Shown one piece after another: positions 15,497 through 25,774 of a stretch of 54,777 nucleotides of DNA. Location of the stretch: the NCBI GenBank assembly GCA_046756245.1, contig JBHHVZ010000007.1, forward strand, positions 1-54,777, written 5' to 3'. Position 1 is the first letter of the stretch, and every line of letters starts with the position of its first letter. Both the position numbers and the translations under genes were made by a program. Origin of the DNA: G021776435 sp046756245 (GTDB lineage Bacteria > Pseudomonadota > Alphaproteobacteria > Caulobacterales > Parvularculaceae). The notes beneath the pieces were generated by a model. That model was not told where the DNA came from and did no database searches. It worked only from the letters and a program-made list of their open reading frames with translations.

Positions 15497-18462
15497 CCGG
15501 ATTTCGCAGAACCGGCCGCGGGCGGGTCGATGCGCAAGCGCCCGTCACATTCACCTTCGACGGGAAAGAATATGAAGGTGTTAAAGGCGACACGCTGGCC
15601 TCGGCGCTGCTCGCCAACGGCGTGCATTTCGTCGGGCGGTCATTCAAATATCACCGCCCGCGGGGAATTTTCGGCGCCGGCGTCGAAGAACCTAACGCGC
15701 TCGTCACCCATGACCGCGGTCCGGCGCGCGCAACGCCTAATGTGCGCGCAACCGCAGTCGAACTCTATGACGGGCTGACCGTTCGCAGCCAGAATTACTG
15801 GCCGTCGCTCAAATTCGATCTCGTTTCGATGAGCGATGGTCTGGCGCCGCTGCTGCCGGCCGGGTTTTACAACAAAACCTTCATGTGGCCGAAATCGTTC
15901 TGGGATTCCGTATACGAACCGATGATCCGGCGCACCGCCGGGCTCGGACCGGCGCCGAAAGCGCCCGATCCGGACGTCTATTCCAGTACATACGATCACT
16001 GCGAGGTGTTCATCGCCGGCGCCGGGCCGGCGGGGATCGCCGCAGCTCTCGCGGCCTCGGAAAGCGGCGCGCGCGTCTTCCTCGCCGACGAACAGGCCGA
16101 GCCAGGCGGCGGGCTCGTATCCATGCCCGAAGCCGTGATCGACGGCCTACCGGCGTGGGCGTGGCTCGAACAGAGTCTCGAAGCGCTTCACGGCCGGGAG
16201 AATGTCACGGTGCTGCCGCGCACCACCGTCATCGGCTATTATCACGATAATTTCCTCGGTCTCATTGAACGGCTCGCCGATCACGAAGCCGAAGCCGGCA
16301 CGCAAAAGCCGCGCGAGCGGTTGCGCAAGGTGCGGGCGGGGAAAGTTGTTCTGGCGACGGGCGCAATCGAGCGCCCTCTGGTGTTCGCCGACAATGACCG
16401 CCCCGGGATCATGCTGGCCTCGGCGGCGCAGACCTATCTCAACCGCTATGGCGTCGCCGTCGGCGACAACGCCGCCGTGGTCACGTCGCATGACAGCGCG
16501 TATGGCGCGGCGTTCGATCTGTCGGACGCCAATATCCGCATCGCCGCAATCGTCGACGCCCGCGCTTCCGTAGGCGCGAATCTGCTTACCGAAGCCGAAC
16601 GCCGCGGCATTGAAGTAATGACCGGTTCGACGGCGACGGGGACAACCGGCCGATTCCGCGTCAGAGAGGTGAGCGTCGGACCGATTCAGAACGGCAAGGC
16701 CGGCCCGGCCCGGAAGATTCGCTGCGATGCGGTTCTCATGTCGGGCGGCTGGACGCCGAGCGTGCATCTCTGGTCGCACGCGAGAGGATCGCTGGTCTGG
16801 CGCGAGGATATCGGCGCTTATGCGCCTGACGTCGCGAATGAAAACGCGGTCTGCGCCGGCGCCTGCAACGGCGATTTCGGTCTCAAACGCGCGCTTGAGG
16901 GCGGCGCGGAAGCGGGCGGCGCGCCGCGCGGCTATGACGTCGTCGAACGCGGCGCCTGGTCGGGAACCGTTGTCGAGTCGCCGCCTTCCGGCCGTGACGA
17001 ACCGCGCACCAAGGCGTTTGTCGATTTTCAGAACGACGTCACTGCGAAAGACATCAAGCTCGCCATCCGCGAAGGCTTTAAATCGATCGAGCACGTCAAA
17101 CGTTACACCACGACCGGCATGGCCAACGATCAGGGCAAGACCTCCAATCTCAACGGTCTGCAAATCGCCTCGACCCTGCTGGGGCGGCCGGTCGAAGAGG
17201 TTGGACTGACCACCTTCCGGCCGCCCTACACGCCGTCGACCTTCGGCGCGCTCGCCGGAAACAATGCGGCGGATCATTTCGACGTGCTTCGGAAGACGCC
17301 GGTCGACGCCTGGGCGGAAGCGAACGGCGCCGTGTTCGAACCGGTGTCGCTGTGGCGGCGCGCGCGCTATTTCCCACAGAGCGGCGAAGACATGCGCGCG
17401 GCGACAGCGCGCGAATGCGCCGCGACGCGGGCTTCGCTCGGCATTTTCGACGCCTCGACGCTCGGCAAGATCGAAGTGGTCGGCCCCGATGCGGCCGAGT
17501 TCATGAACCGCATGTACACCAATCCATGGAAGAAACTCGGCGTTGGGCGTTGCCGCTACGCGCTGATGCTGCGCGAGGACGGCTATATCATGGATGACGG
17601 CGTCGTCGGACGTCTCGCCGAAGACCGCTTCCACGTGACAACGACAACCGGCGGCGCGCCGCGCGTTCTCGCCGTCATGGAAGACTATCTACAGACTGAA
17701 TGGCCGGATCTCGACGTGTGGCTGACGTCGATCACCGAACAATGGGCGGTGATCGCGCTCAACGGTCCGAACGCGCGAAAGGTTCTTGCGCCGTTCGTCG
17801 AAGACATAGACCTGTCGCCGGATGCGTTTCCGCATATGGCTGTGCGCGAAGGCAGGATCTGCGGAATTGAAACGCGTCTTTTTCGCGTGAGCTTTACTGG
17901 CGAGCTCGGCTTTGAAGTCAATGTCCCTGCCCATTACGGCGAAGCGCTTTGGAAAATCCTCTATGAGGCCGGCCGCGAATACGACGTCACGCCCTACGGC
18001 ACCGAGACGATGCACGTTTTACGTGCAGAGAAAGGCTTCATCATTGTCGGTCAGGACACTGACGGCACAGTAACGCCCGATGACGCCGGCCTGTCCTGGG
18101 CGGTCGGCAGGAAAAAACGCGACTTCGTCGGCAAGCGCTCGCTGGCGCGTCCCGATCTCGTCGCGTCGGGGCGCAAGCAGCTTGTCGGCCTCATGACCGA
18201 CGATCCCAGTGTGGTTCTCGAAGAGGGCGCGCAGATCGTCGCGACGCCGGACCAGCCGGTCCCTATGGAGATGATCGGCCATGTGACATCGTCCTACTGG
18301 AGCGCGGCGCTCAATCGGTCGATCGCGCTGGCGCTCGTCAAGGACGGAAGGGCGCTCGAGGGTAAAAGCGTCTACGTCCCCATGCCGGACGCGACTCTCA
18401 AGGTGAAAATATGCGGAACCTGTTTTTATGACCCGCAAGGGGAGCGGATCAATGTCGAATGA
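15493..18462 (+). CDS. soxA: Sarcosine oxidase subunit alpha
   Basis: The 989-residue subunit matches the family length. An N-terminal 2Fe-2S-ferredoxin-like domain without its cysteines (VTFTFDGKEYEGVKGDTLAS) comes first. An NAD-binding Rossmann domain with VFIAGAGPAGIAAALAA follows near residue 170. The last third is a GcvT-like aminomethyltransferase domain that binds THF and captures the formaldehyde-level C1 unit. The ATG overlaps soxD by 4 bp, and the stop overlaps soxG by 11 bp. Confidence 0.95.
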   Translation: MTGFRRTGRGRVDAQAPVTFTFDGKEYEGVKGDTLASALLANGVHFVGRSFKYHRPRGIFGAGVEEPNALVTHDRGPARATPNVRATAVELYDGLTVRSQNYWPSLKFDLVSMSDGLAPLLPAGFYNKTFMWPKSFWDSVYEPMIRRTAGLGPAPKAPDPDVYSSTYDHCEVFIAGAGPAGIAAALAASESGARVFLADEQAEPGGGLVSMPEAVIDGLPAWAWLEQSLEALHGRENVTVLPRTTVIGYYHDNFLGLIERLADHEAEAGTQKPRERLRKVRAGKVVLATGAIERPLVFADNDRPGIMLASAAQTYLNRYGVAVGDNAAVVTSHDSAYGAAFDLSDANIRIAAIVDARASVGANLLTEAERRGIEVMTGSTATGTTGRFRVREVSVGPIQNGKAGPARKIRCDAVLMSGGWTPSVHLWSHARGSLVWREDIGAYAPDVANENAVCAGACNGDFGLKRALEGGAEAGGAPRGYDVVERGAWSGTVVESPPSGRDEPRTKAFVDFQNDVTAKDIKLAIREGFKSIEHVKRYTTTGMANDQGKTSNLNGLQIASTLLGRPVEEVGLTTFRPPYTPSTFGALAGNNAADHFDVLRKTPVDAWAEANGAVFEPVSLWRRARYFPQSGEDMRAATARECAATRASLGIFDASTLGKIEVVGPDAAEFMNRMYTNPWKKLGVGRCRYALMLREDGYIMDDGVVGRLAEDRFHVTTTTGGAPRVLAVMEDYLQTEWPDLDVWLTSITEQWAVIALNGPNARKVLAPFVEDIDLSPDAFPHMAVREGRICGIETRLFRVSFTGELGFEVNVPAHYGEALWKILYEAGREYDVTPYGTETMHVLRAEKGFIIVGQDTDGTVTPDDAGLSWAVGRKKRDFVGKRSLARPDLVASGRKQLVGLMTDDPSVVLEEGAQIVATPDQPVPMEMIGHVTSSYWSAALNRSIALALVKDGRALEGKSVYVPMPDATLKVKICGTCFYDPQGERINVE

Positions 18463-19033
18463 TGCGGACACGGCGATGCTGAGCATCGATCAGGGCGTGT
18501 CGAACCAACCCGTTTTCGAGCGGCAGTCGGAGGCGTTGATCGTGACGCTCGCACCGGAGCGCGCGCGCTTTTCGCTCCGTGTGAAGCCGGACCATCGCGT
18601 CGCGCTCGTTTCTCAAACCGGGATCGCGCTTCCGGCGAAAATCGGCGAAACGATCATCGACGGCGACGACATGCAGTTCTGCCTCGGGCCGGACGAATGG
18701 CTGTTGATAAGCCCGATTGAAATGCGTGAAGAGCGGCGCAAGGGGTTTCAGGAAGCGGCAAAGACGATCCCGTTCAGCTTTGTCGATATCTCGCACCGTA
18801 ATGTCGGCGTGTCGATTGCGGGCGCGCTGGCGGCTCGGGTTCTCAATACGGGCTGTCCGCTCGACCTGTCGTTGGAGCGTTTTCCGGTCGGCAAGGCGAC
18901 TCGAACGGTGTTCGAACGCGCGCAGATCGTGCTTTTTCGCGAGGCTGAACAAACGTTTTATGTGGAATTGTGGCGGTCGTTCGCGCCGTACTTTCTGGGG
19001 CTGATCGAAAAGGCGGCGGCGGAGTGGTCGTGA
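18452..19033 (+). CDS. soxG: Sarcosine oxidase subunit gamma
   Basis: The protein has 193 residues from ATG 18452, chosen because AAGGGGAG lies a few bases upstream. Sequences such as LNTGCPLDLS and FYVELWRSFAPYFLGLIEKAA are typical of SoxG, a GcvT-related subunit of the heterotetramer. It is the last gene of the operon that begins at the DMGDH gene or at the TetR gene. A hairpin with a T-tract follows at 19048. Confidence 0.92.
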   Translation: MSNDADTAMLSIDQGVSNQPVFERQSEALIVTLAPERARFSLRVKPDHRVALVSQTGIALPAKIGETIIDGDDMQFCLGPDEWLLISPIEMREERRKGFQEAAKTIPFSFVDISHRNVGVSIAGALAARVLNTGCPLDLSLERFPVGKATRTVFERAQIVLFREAEQTFYVELWRSFAPYFLGLIEKAAAEWS

Positions 19034-19047
19034 CGGCTTTGCATGTT

Positions 19048-19075
19048 GGCGCGCACGCTGTCGGCGCCCTTTTTT
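19048..19075 (+). terminator. Probable terminator of the sox operon
   Basis: GGCGC (19048-19052) and GCGCC (19064-19068) form a short GC stem followed by CTTTTTT. The stem is only 5 bp, so strength is uncertain. The position between convergent soxG and the sulfotransferase gene fits a terminator. Confidence 0.5.
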
Positions 19076-21071
19076 ATTGGCGATAATCGATCAATACGTC
19101 GCCGAGCGCCTCTTTCAGCGGATCGAGATAGGGTTCGAACGGCCGCCAGGGCTCGAGTCCCTTGGTGTTGATGGGCTGGCGCACCTGTTCCGAACTCGCT
19201 GTGCGCACGGCGCGTTCAGTCTTGTAATATTCGACGCAGGCGTCTTCGAATTCCAGTCCGCAGAAATCGAGGATGCGGCGCACTTGCGTCTCCAGATCGG
19301 CGACGACGTCTTCATACTGAACGCGCAAAATTTTGCCGGGGAGAACCCGGTCCCAGTGCCGCATCAGTTCGACGTAATCGCGGTAATACCGGCCGACCTG
19401 TTCAAGCCCGTAGGTGAATTCCTGCCCTTCCGCGAAGAGCTGTTTGAATCCGCTGAAACAGCATGCGAGGGGCGCGCGCCTTGCGTCGATGATTTTCGCA
19501 TTGGGCAGGATCAGGTGAATGAGCCCGATATGGCGAAAATTGTTCGGCATCTTGTCGATAAAGAAAGGCGCGCCCTGGCGATGCACGCGCGTGTCCTCGA
19601 TGAACTTGCGGCCGAACTGGTTCAATTGCTCTTCGCTCAGATCGTTCAGAATCTGGGGATAGGGCGGTTGTCCGTTTTTGCGTTTGCCCCGCCTCAGACG
19701 GTGGGACAGCGCCAGGATGTTCGGGAGCTCGAGCGTCCCGTCCACCTGGCTGTGCGAGGCGAGAATCTGTTCGAGCAGGGTCGACCCGGCGCGCGGCAGG
19801 CCGAGGATGAAGATGGGATCGGGCGCGGAAAACCCCTTGCCGCCCTGCTTTTCGAAAAGCGCCTCGGTGCAGACTTCGGCCTGCAGACGCAGCTCCTCTT
19901 CCATCTGGTCGGCGTCATAGCGGCACTGGACGTGTTTCAAGTCATTGCCGCGCTCGTAATACCGGAAAGACGATTCGTAATCGCTGCGGTCTTCGAACGC
20001 CTTGCCGAGTGAAAAGCAGATCTGAATGCGGCTGCCGTAATTGAGCTGCTCGTTCGCCTCCTGCTTTTGCATCAGATCCACTTCTTCATCGGTGAATCTG
20101 TAGGTCTTGAGGTTGGCGAGACCGTAATAGGCGTCGCCGAAGTCGGGCGCCGTGCGAAAGGCGGCGCGATAGGATTCCACGGCATCTTCATAACGCCCAT
20201 AGGTTTTGAGCGCGTGACCACGCGAGGTCAGCGTCGCCGGGTCGCCGGGCAGCTTCTCGAGAACCTTGTCAAATAAATCAAAGGCGCGCTCGAAATCGCC
20301 GCAGTGCATCGACTCAATCGCGTAATGCGATTGAAAAACGGGGTCGGACGGATTGCGCTCATAGAGCCGGCGCGACTGTTCAAGCGCAGCATCGTATTTC
20401 TGTCGCTTTCTCAAGACCTGAATGTAATCGAGGCGAACCTGCAGATTGTCAGGCTCGAATTCGGCGGCGCTTTCCAGCAAAAACTCTGCGTCGTCGAGAA
20501 CGCTGAACCGCACGCCGATATCGGCGAGAAGGCGCATCGCTTCCACATGGCGCGGGTTTTTCTGCAGGAAAGCGCGGCACAGTTTTTCGGCCTTCAGCAG
20601 CCGCCCCTCATGTATGAGGTTCGTGACGGCGACGACTTCCTTGGGCAGTCCGGCGAGGCGGTCGGCCTGTTCGCGCGCGTGTCCGGCTTCGCCCGTGCGG
20701 CCCGTCGATTGCAGGATGTCGGCCTGCGCGCGCCAGCTCGCTTCGAGCGCCGGGTTGAAGTAGCAGGCCCGTCGAAAGGCATTGAGCGCGCTTACGGCGT
20801 CGCCGATGGCGCGGAAAAGGTGCCCTTCCTCCTGGTAGGCGCGGCCGTATTCAGGGGCGACGGCTTTCAGCCTGTCGAGAAAAGTTCTGGCGTCCTCATG
20901 CCTGCCGAGATAACGCGCGCTGACTGCGCTCATATAGAGCGCGTCAGCCGTGTCCGGCGCCTCGGCCAGGATTTCGGCGAGTTCCTGCAGCGCGCGCTCG
21001 AACTGCTTTTCGAAGATCCGGGCCTGTGCGGATTTCAGCTTTTCTTCGTAATTCCTGTCGGATTCCGCCAA
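19074..21071 (-). CDS. TPR-repeat sulfotransferase family protein
   Basis: The 665-residue protein has an N-terminal half of tetratricopeptide repeats and a C-terminal sulfotransferase domain. The 5'-phosphosulfate loop is seen in FILGLPRAGSTLLEQILASH near residue 425, with KIIDARRAPLACCFSGFKQLF farther on as the 3'-phosphate region. Family members use PAPS to sulfate proteins, sugars or small molecules; the acceptor is unknown. The gene lies 79 bp downstream of the TonB receptor gene on the same strand, just after its terminator. Its AGGAG ribosome site sits right beside the terminator stem, so read-through could decide expression. Confidence 0.9.
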   Translation of the reverse strand: MAESDRNYEEKLKSAQARIFEKQFERALQELAEILAEAPDTADALYMSAVSARYLGRHEDARTFLDRLKAVAPEYGRAYQEEGHLFRAIGDAVSALNAFRRACYFNPALEASWRAQADILQSTGRTGEAGHAREQADRLAGLPKEVVAVTNLIHEGRLLKAEKLCRAFLQKNPRHVEAMRLLADIGVRFSVLDDAEFLLESAAEFEPDNLQVRLDYIQVLRKRQKYDAALEQSRRLYERNPSDPVFQSHYAIESMHCGDFERAFDLFDKVLEKLPGDPATLTSRGHALKTYGRYEDAVESYRAAFRTAPDFGDAYYGLANLKTYRFTDEEVDLMQKQEANEQLNYGSRIQICFSLGKAFEDRSDYESSFRYYERGNDLKHVQCRYDADQMEEELRLQAEVCTEALFEKQGGKGFSAPDPIFILGLPRAGSTLLEQILASHSQVDGTLELPNILALSHRLRRGKRKNGQPPYPQILNDLSEEQLNQFGRKFIEDTRVHRQGAPFFIDKMPNNFRHIGLIHLILPNAKIIDARRAPLACCFSGFKQLFAEGQEFTYGLEQVGRYYRDYVELMRHWDRVLPGKILRVQYEDVVADLETQVRRILDFCGLEFEDACVEYYKTERAVRTASSEQVRQPINTKGLEPWRPFEPYLDPLKEALGDVLIDYRQ

Positions 21072-21082
21072 CGCAATACTCC

Positions 21083-21115
21083 TAAAAGAAGCGCCCCTAC
21101 GGAGGGGGCGCTTCT
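21083..21115 (-). terminator. Intrinsic terminator after the TonB receptor gene
   Basis: On the minus strand an 11-bp perfect stem (AGAAGCGCCCC, loop of 7, GGGGCGCTTCT, read from either strand) is followed by TTTTAGG. It lies 36 bp past the TonB receptor stop and immediately before the sulfotransferase start. Confidence 0.8.
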
Positions 21116-21150
21116 CATATCACGAGCCAGTGATTTTATACAACAGGCGT

Positions 21151-23814
21151 CTAGTAGCGGAATCCTACGCGTACGCCAATCGTCCGTGGTCGAATAACCG
21201 TGACGCGCTCCCTGTCGAACACGAAGTTGTTGCTGAGTTCGCCGCGCTTGTCGGTGAGGTTGTCGCCGAAGATTTCGAACGACCATTGCTCGGCCGTTAG
21301 CCCGGCCGAAAGGCCGAACGTAACCCAGTTGTCGACCGGCGCATCGTTGATTTCGATAATGTCGCTGCGCTGCTTTCCTGAGTAGACGATCTGCGGCATC
21401 ACGTGAGCCAGATAGTCCGTCCCGACATCCCATTCATAACGGAACCGTATGTTGCTCTGGAATGTCGGCGCAAAGGCGAGTTCGGCGCCCTTGGTGACGT
21501 CGCCGGTCGGCGTGATCACCTTGGTGATTTCCGTATCGAGGATTGAAAACGCCCCGGTGACGGTCAGGCCTGGAATGTTTTCCGGCGCCAGGATGAAGCT
21601 CGACTCGACGCCGTAAACTTCCGCATCCGCCGCATTGTCCGAGAAGAACAGATTGGTGATGCTGGGGTCGAAAATCGTCGTCTGAAGGCGTTCGATCTCG
21701 ACAAAGAATGCATCGCCATTGAACTGAAGCTGGTTGCCGAAAATATTCATCTTCCAGCCGATCTCGTAATTCGTCACGTCGTCGGTGTCGAGTTCGAACG
21801 GCACCGTAAAGTTGCCTGGTCCGCCAGCGCCGCCGGGCCTGTTGAGCAAGCCGGGACGAAAACCTTCCGAGAACGTTGCATAAAGCAGGATGCCATCAGT
21901 CGGCGTCCAGCTCACATTGCCTTTGAAAATAAAGCCGTCCGTCTTGGCCTTGTCCGGCGCGCGCAGTGCGTTGAAGATCTGGTTAGCCTGTCCCAGCGTT
22001 GCGGACCCGTCGCCCGCGGCGATTAGAGCAGCTAAAATTTCAGCAGGCGTTTGGTTGTCGGCGACGTTAAACGTTACCGGCAGTGTCGCCGAGCGCGCGC
22101 AGTCGCCGATGAAGGTGAACAACCCGTCCCCATTGTAAAGGTCGCTGATGTCCGTTCCAAAAGCGTCGGCGTCCGGCTGGAAGCTGTTACAGAACGATGC
22201 GTTCGCACTGCCTTCGAAGTCGACCTCGATGTCGAAGTAGCGCGTTCCGAACGTCAGGGTCAGCGTGTCCGGAACGAGATCGAAGTTCACTTCGCCGAAA
22301 AAACCAAGCTGTTCGTCCGTTCGCTTTACATCGTTACGAAAGATGACGCCGTTTGGGAACGGGCCGGGATCGGAGAAAAAGCCGGTGTCCTGCGGAAAGT
22401 TCTCCGAAAAGCCGATTGACCCGAAGACGAGCGCGCTCGTCGATCCCGGATAGTTGAAGTCGTTGCGCTCCTTGATCTCGAGATCGCTGTAGAACGCGCC
22501 GACCGTGGCCCGCAGCCGGTGTTCGGCCGGCGTGTTGAAGCGCAGTTCGTGCGTGAAAACCTGAGTTTCCGTCGTTGAATCAACGAACAGGTTCGGCGCC
22601 TGACAGGTGCCGGCAGGTATGTCTTGCGGCAGGCTGTAGAAGACGTTGTAGGACGGATAGGTGACCGTGCTGTCGCAGACGTAATAGGGCAGGTACTGGC
22701 CAACAAAGAGGTAATCGGAATAATCCACCCGTTGGTCGACGTCGCGATCGGTGTATGCGCCGGTATAGAGTGCTTCGAGCGCGCCGATGCGGCCTTCGAG
22801 CGTCCAGCTCGTATTGTTGTAATCGTCCTCGATCTCGTCTTCTTCGAAGCGCTGAATTTTCAGGCCTGGAAGTTCCGGATCGACGAAGAACACGCCTTCG
22901 GACTCAATGTTTTGACGGGCATGGCCGACCGTCAAGGTCCAGTCGTCGTTGATTGCGTAAAGCGCGCTCAGGCGAAAACCGGCATAGGTCGTATCGTTGA
23001 AATCCTCTTCGACGCGGTCGCTGTTATTCGCCTGAAGGAAAGTCACCTGATCGAGCGGCAATGTTGACTGAAAACCCGCGCGCTGCGCCGATACCGGGAC
23101 GCCGTTGTCGCGCACCGTGCCGGCCGGGCGGAAGCGCGCCGATTCGGAGGCGTCGCGCACGCCCTGCACGTTGTCGATATAGCCGCCGCGATCGTCGACA
23201 TAAGCGACGGCCCGCACGGCTAAATTGTCCGAGACCGGCACGTTGATGACGCCCTCGACCTTGTCGCTCATCTCGCCACTTTCCGTGAACGAGACGCTTG
23301 CGTTGCCGATCGCTTCAAACTCGCCGATCTTCGGCTTGTTGGTGATCAAGCGGATTGTGCCCGCTTGGGAGCTCGCGCCGAACAGCGTTCCTTGCGGGCC
23401 GGGGAGCACTTCGACGCGCTGAAGGTCGACGGCGTAGACGTCGAGGTTTCGGCCCGGCTGGGAGAGCGGCTGTTCGTCAAGATAGAGCGCGACGTTCGGC
23501 GCGAGGCCGGCGACGCCGGCGGTCGTCAGGTTCGGTGTCGTCGAGGCGACGCCGCGAATGTAGATCGTGTTCTGGCCCGGGCCGCTGCCGCCTGCTGTGA
23601 CGCCCGGCAGTTGAACGAGATAATCGGTGAAGTTATCCACCCTCAGCTCGTCTAGCTCGCCGCCGCCGAGCGCCTGCACGGCGACAGGAATGTCTTGCGC
23701 GTTTTCCGATCGTTTGGTGGCGGTGACGACGATCTGATCGACCTGTGCGACTGCCGCGGAACTCATGGCGGCCGCGACTGCGATTGTCGAAGCGCCGGCT
23801 AAATATCGTTTCAT
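21151..23814 (-). CDS. TonB-dependent receptor
   Basis: The 887-residue outer-membrane receptor has a signal peptide ending near SSAAVAQ and a TonB-box-like stretch QIVVTATKRSENAQDIP. The plug domain contains LVQLPGVTAGG and IYIRGVAS, and a long beta-barrel ends in an aromatic residue (GVRVGFRY). This type is abundant in Caulobacterales, Sphingomonadales and Parvularculales and takes up siderophores, glycans or other bulky nutrients. The substrate is unknown. Its regulator could be the divergent LysR gene about 750 bp away, but the long gap weakens that link. Confidence 0.93.
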   Translation of the reverse strand: MKRYLAGASTIAVAAAMSSAAVAQVDQIVVTATKRSENAQDIPVAVQALGGGELDELRVDNFTDYLVQLPGVTAGGSGPGQNTIYIRGVASTTPNLTTAGVAGLAPNVALYLDEQPLSQPGRNLDVYAVDLQRVEVLPGPQGTLFGASSQAGTIRLITNKPKIGEFEAIGNASVSFTESGEMSDKVEGVINVPVSDNLAVRAVAYVDDRGGYIDNVQGVRDASESARFRPAGTVRDNGVPVSAQRAGFQSTLPLDQVTFLQANNSDRVEEDFNDTTYAGFRLSALYAINDDWTLTVGHARQNIESEGVFFVDPELPGLKIQRFEEDEIEDDYNNTSWTLEGRIGALEALYTGAYTDRDVDQRVDYSDYLFVGQYLPYYVCDSTVTYPSYNVFYSLPQDIPAGTCQAPNLFVDSTTETQVFTHELRFNTPAEHRLRATVGAFYSDLEIKERNDFNYPGSTSALVFGSIGFSENFPQDTGFFSDPGPFPNGVIFRNDVKRTDEQLGFFGEVNFDLVPDTLTLTFGTRYFDIEVDFEGSANASFCNSFQPDADAFGTDISDLYNGDGLFTFIGDCARSATLPVTFNVADNQTPAEILAALIAAGDGSATLGQANQIFNALRAPDKAKTDGFIFKGNVSWTPTDGILLYATFSEGFRPGLLNRPGGAGGPGNFTVPFELDTDDVTNYEIGWKMNIFGNQLQFNGDAFFVEIERLQTTIFDPSITNLFFSDNAADAEVYGVESSFILAPENIPGLTVTGAFSILDTEITKVITPTGDVTKGAELAFAPTFQSNIRFRYEWDVGTDYLAHVMPQIVYSGKQRSDIIEINDAPVDNWVTFGLSAGLTAEQWSFEIFGDNLTDKRGELSNNFVFDRERVTVIRPRTIGVRVGFRY

Positions 23815-24566
23815 CGGATCTTACCCCTCCGCTAGAAAATTGCGCTGTTCAGAACAGCCTTCACCAAAAGAACGCAGAACCGTGCGCAGATGCGTACAAT
23901 TGCGCATGCTTCCTGAAACGATCAGGCGGCTACATTGCTGCATCCGCGCAAAACCGCTCAGTCGCGCGCTCGATGACTAAGATTAAATGGTAACGAGCTT
24001 CGTATTGGAACAAAAGGCGTAGCGGCTTGGCGGAAAGCTACTATAATAATAACTTATGAAAGGAATTCAAGTCGTTGATGTTTCGTTTGATCTCTTCCAC
24101 ATAGAAAAAAGTCGAAACATGGCGGTACGGATCTGCATTGTTGCAAATTCACAACAGAAAAAAATCGTCTGCAACGCCACACGCATCAAGCAATGGGGAA
24201 TTTCCGGTCGGCGCAAGTTTCAACGGTCGCCTCAGCCATCTGCGGCATGTTCGCGCCGCCTGCGAAGGCGCCGAAGCGCGCGGACGTTCGACCGCCATTC
24301 GTCGGCGGAAAAGAACGGAATCGTCGCGCCATTTTCATCCGTTTACGTACGGATGAGACATTAGTTCGATAATTTGACCATGAGTCGATATCAGCGCTGT
24401 CCGGCGACGACGACGCTCGCAGGCGCGATCCTTCCGGCGAAAAATCGTCGTAAATCCAGCGGATCCGCCGATTGCGAGCATTTTATATTGCGTTGATCCG
24501 GCGTTTTGGCCAATAGTTTCCTGTAGGCATAAAGGCCGCCGGTCGAGCCATGTGGGGGAAATGTCA
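23815..24566. other. 752-bp divergent intergenic region, no gene seen
   Basis: The spacer between the divergent TonB receptor and LysR genes is AT-richer than its surroundings. A 15-base palindrome GCTGTTC-A-GAACAGC (23844-23858) lies 30 bp before the receptor start. A 7-bp-arm inverted repeat, CATCCGT/ACGGATG, lies near 24337-24356. Both could be operators. A 102-codon open frame at 24056 looks non-coding. Confidence 0.5.
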
Positions 24567-25553
24567 ATGAAGACGCCGCACAATTTCGACCTGCGTTCGC
24601 TGCAGGTTTTCGTCGTAACCGCCGAACAGGGAGGCATGACGCAGAGCGCGAAAGCGCTCGGCATGACCCAGTCCGGAGTCTCTCAGACCATCGCGGCGCT
24701 GGAAGAGGCCGTCGGCGGGCGCCTGTTCGATCGCTCCGTGCGGCCGATCGTCCTTACTGCAGCCGGGCGGGCTCTGTTGAAGAGGGGCCGGCAGATTCTC
24801 AACGACACGCTGGAAGCGTATCTGGAAGCGTCGGACGCCAGCCGCAAACAGCTTGCAACGCTCACCGTGGCGATGCCGGAAAGTCTCGCCAATCTCGTCG
24901 GACCAAAGCTTTTTCGCAAACAGCAGGCGCTTTCGGATTGCTGGCGGATCTGGAGCGGGCTGACGGCCTCCCACCGGGATGCGTTTCTTTCGCATGCGGT
25001 TGACGTAATCATCACGGAAGACAGCAATATTACCGACATATCGGGCCTTGAACGCCATTCGATCTTCAGCGAGCCGTATGTGCTTATTTTTCCCAAGTCC
25101 TATACGGGCTCGACCCAGCTTGGGCCGCATCTGAAAAGCATGGAGCTCGTAAGGTTTTCATTGCGATCGTCGGCCGGGCGTCAGACTGAAACGCAGCTCA
25201 ACAGGCTGCGTCTGCATTTTCACGAGACCGTAGAATTTGACAACTCGGTCGGTCAGGTTTCAGCCGTCGTCGACGGATTGGGCTGGGGCATAACGACGCC
25301 CCTTTGCCTTTTGCAGCGTCCCGATTTGATCGAGAAACTCAAGATCGCGCCGATCAAGCGCGGCGGGTTCTACCGCCATATAACCTTGATTGCGCGCGAA
25401 AACAGTCTGGGCGCCGCCGCACAAAAGCTGGCTGATGCATGCCGCGGCATTCTGCGCGATGAGGTTATGCCCGATCTTTGCCGCAGAATTCCCTGGCTTG
25501 AAGAAATGCTGCTTTGCAGGACAACGCGGGAAATCTACAAGCGCGATTTTTGA
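24567..25553 (+). CDS. LysR family transcriptional regulator
   Basis: From ATG 24567 the protein has 328 residues and begins MKTPHNFDLRSLQVFVV. The winged HTH covers about residues 8-65 with SAKALGMTQSGVSQTIAALE and GGRLFDRSVRPIVLTAAGRAL. The rest is a LysR substrate-binding domain. ATG 24567 is preferred because GGGGGAA precedes it at good spacing; GTG 24552 and ATG 24561 are in frame. It reads toward the BCCT gene, starting 221 bp away, which is its most likely target. No ligand can be assigned. Confidence 0.9.
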   Translation: MKTPHNFDLRSLQVFVVTAEQGGMTQSAKALGMTQSGVSQTIAALEEAVGGRLFDRSVRPIVLTAAGRALLKRGRQILNDTLEAYLEASDASRKQLATLTVAMPESLANLVGPKLFRKQQALSDCWRIWSGLTASHRDAFLSHAVDVIITEDSNITDISGLERHSIFSEPYVLIFPKSYTGSTQLGPHLKSMELVRFSLRSSAGRQTETQLNRLRLHFHETVEFDNSVGQVSAVVDGLGWGITTPLCLLQRPDLIEKLKIAPIKRGGFYRHITLIARENSLGAAAQKLADACRGILRDEVMPDLCRRIPWLEEMLLCRTTREIYKRDF

Positions 25554-25774
25554 ACCGCGCTCGTCTTGATGATGCGCGGGAGTTCTCGAAACGGACGAAT
25601 TTTGGCTTGGACGCGCTTGGACGAGCCGGCTTCGCTCGGACGCCTGTTTGATGAGACAGGTCAGTCGCGTTATGGTCGCCCGGCGATCGGGCGCTGTCTT
25701 TTCGATTCGGACGCGATGAATGGCGATCAGGCGATGTGCAGGTTTGCTTGAACGAAAAAGGGATCTTCTCTGAA

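Noticed and set aside
24056..24364. Possible 102-residue gene in the TonB receptor-LysR spacer
   Set aside because: No ribosome site, and the Arg/Ser-rich end is typical of non-coding GC-rich DNA; no recognisable domain.
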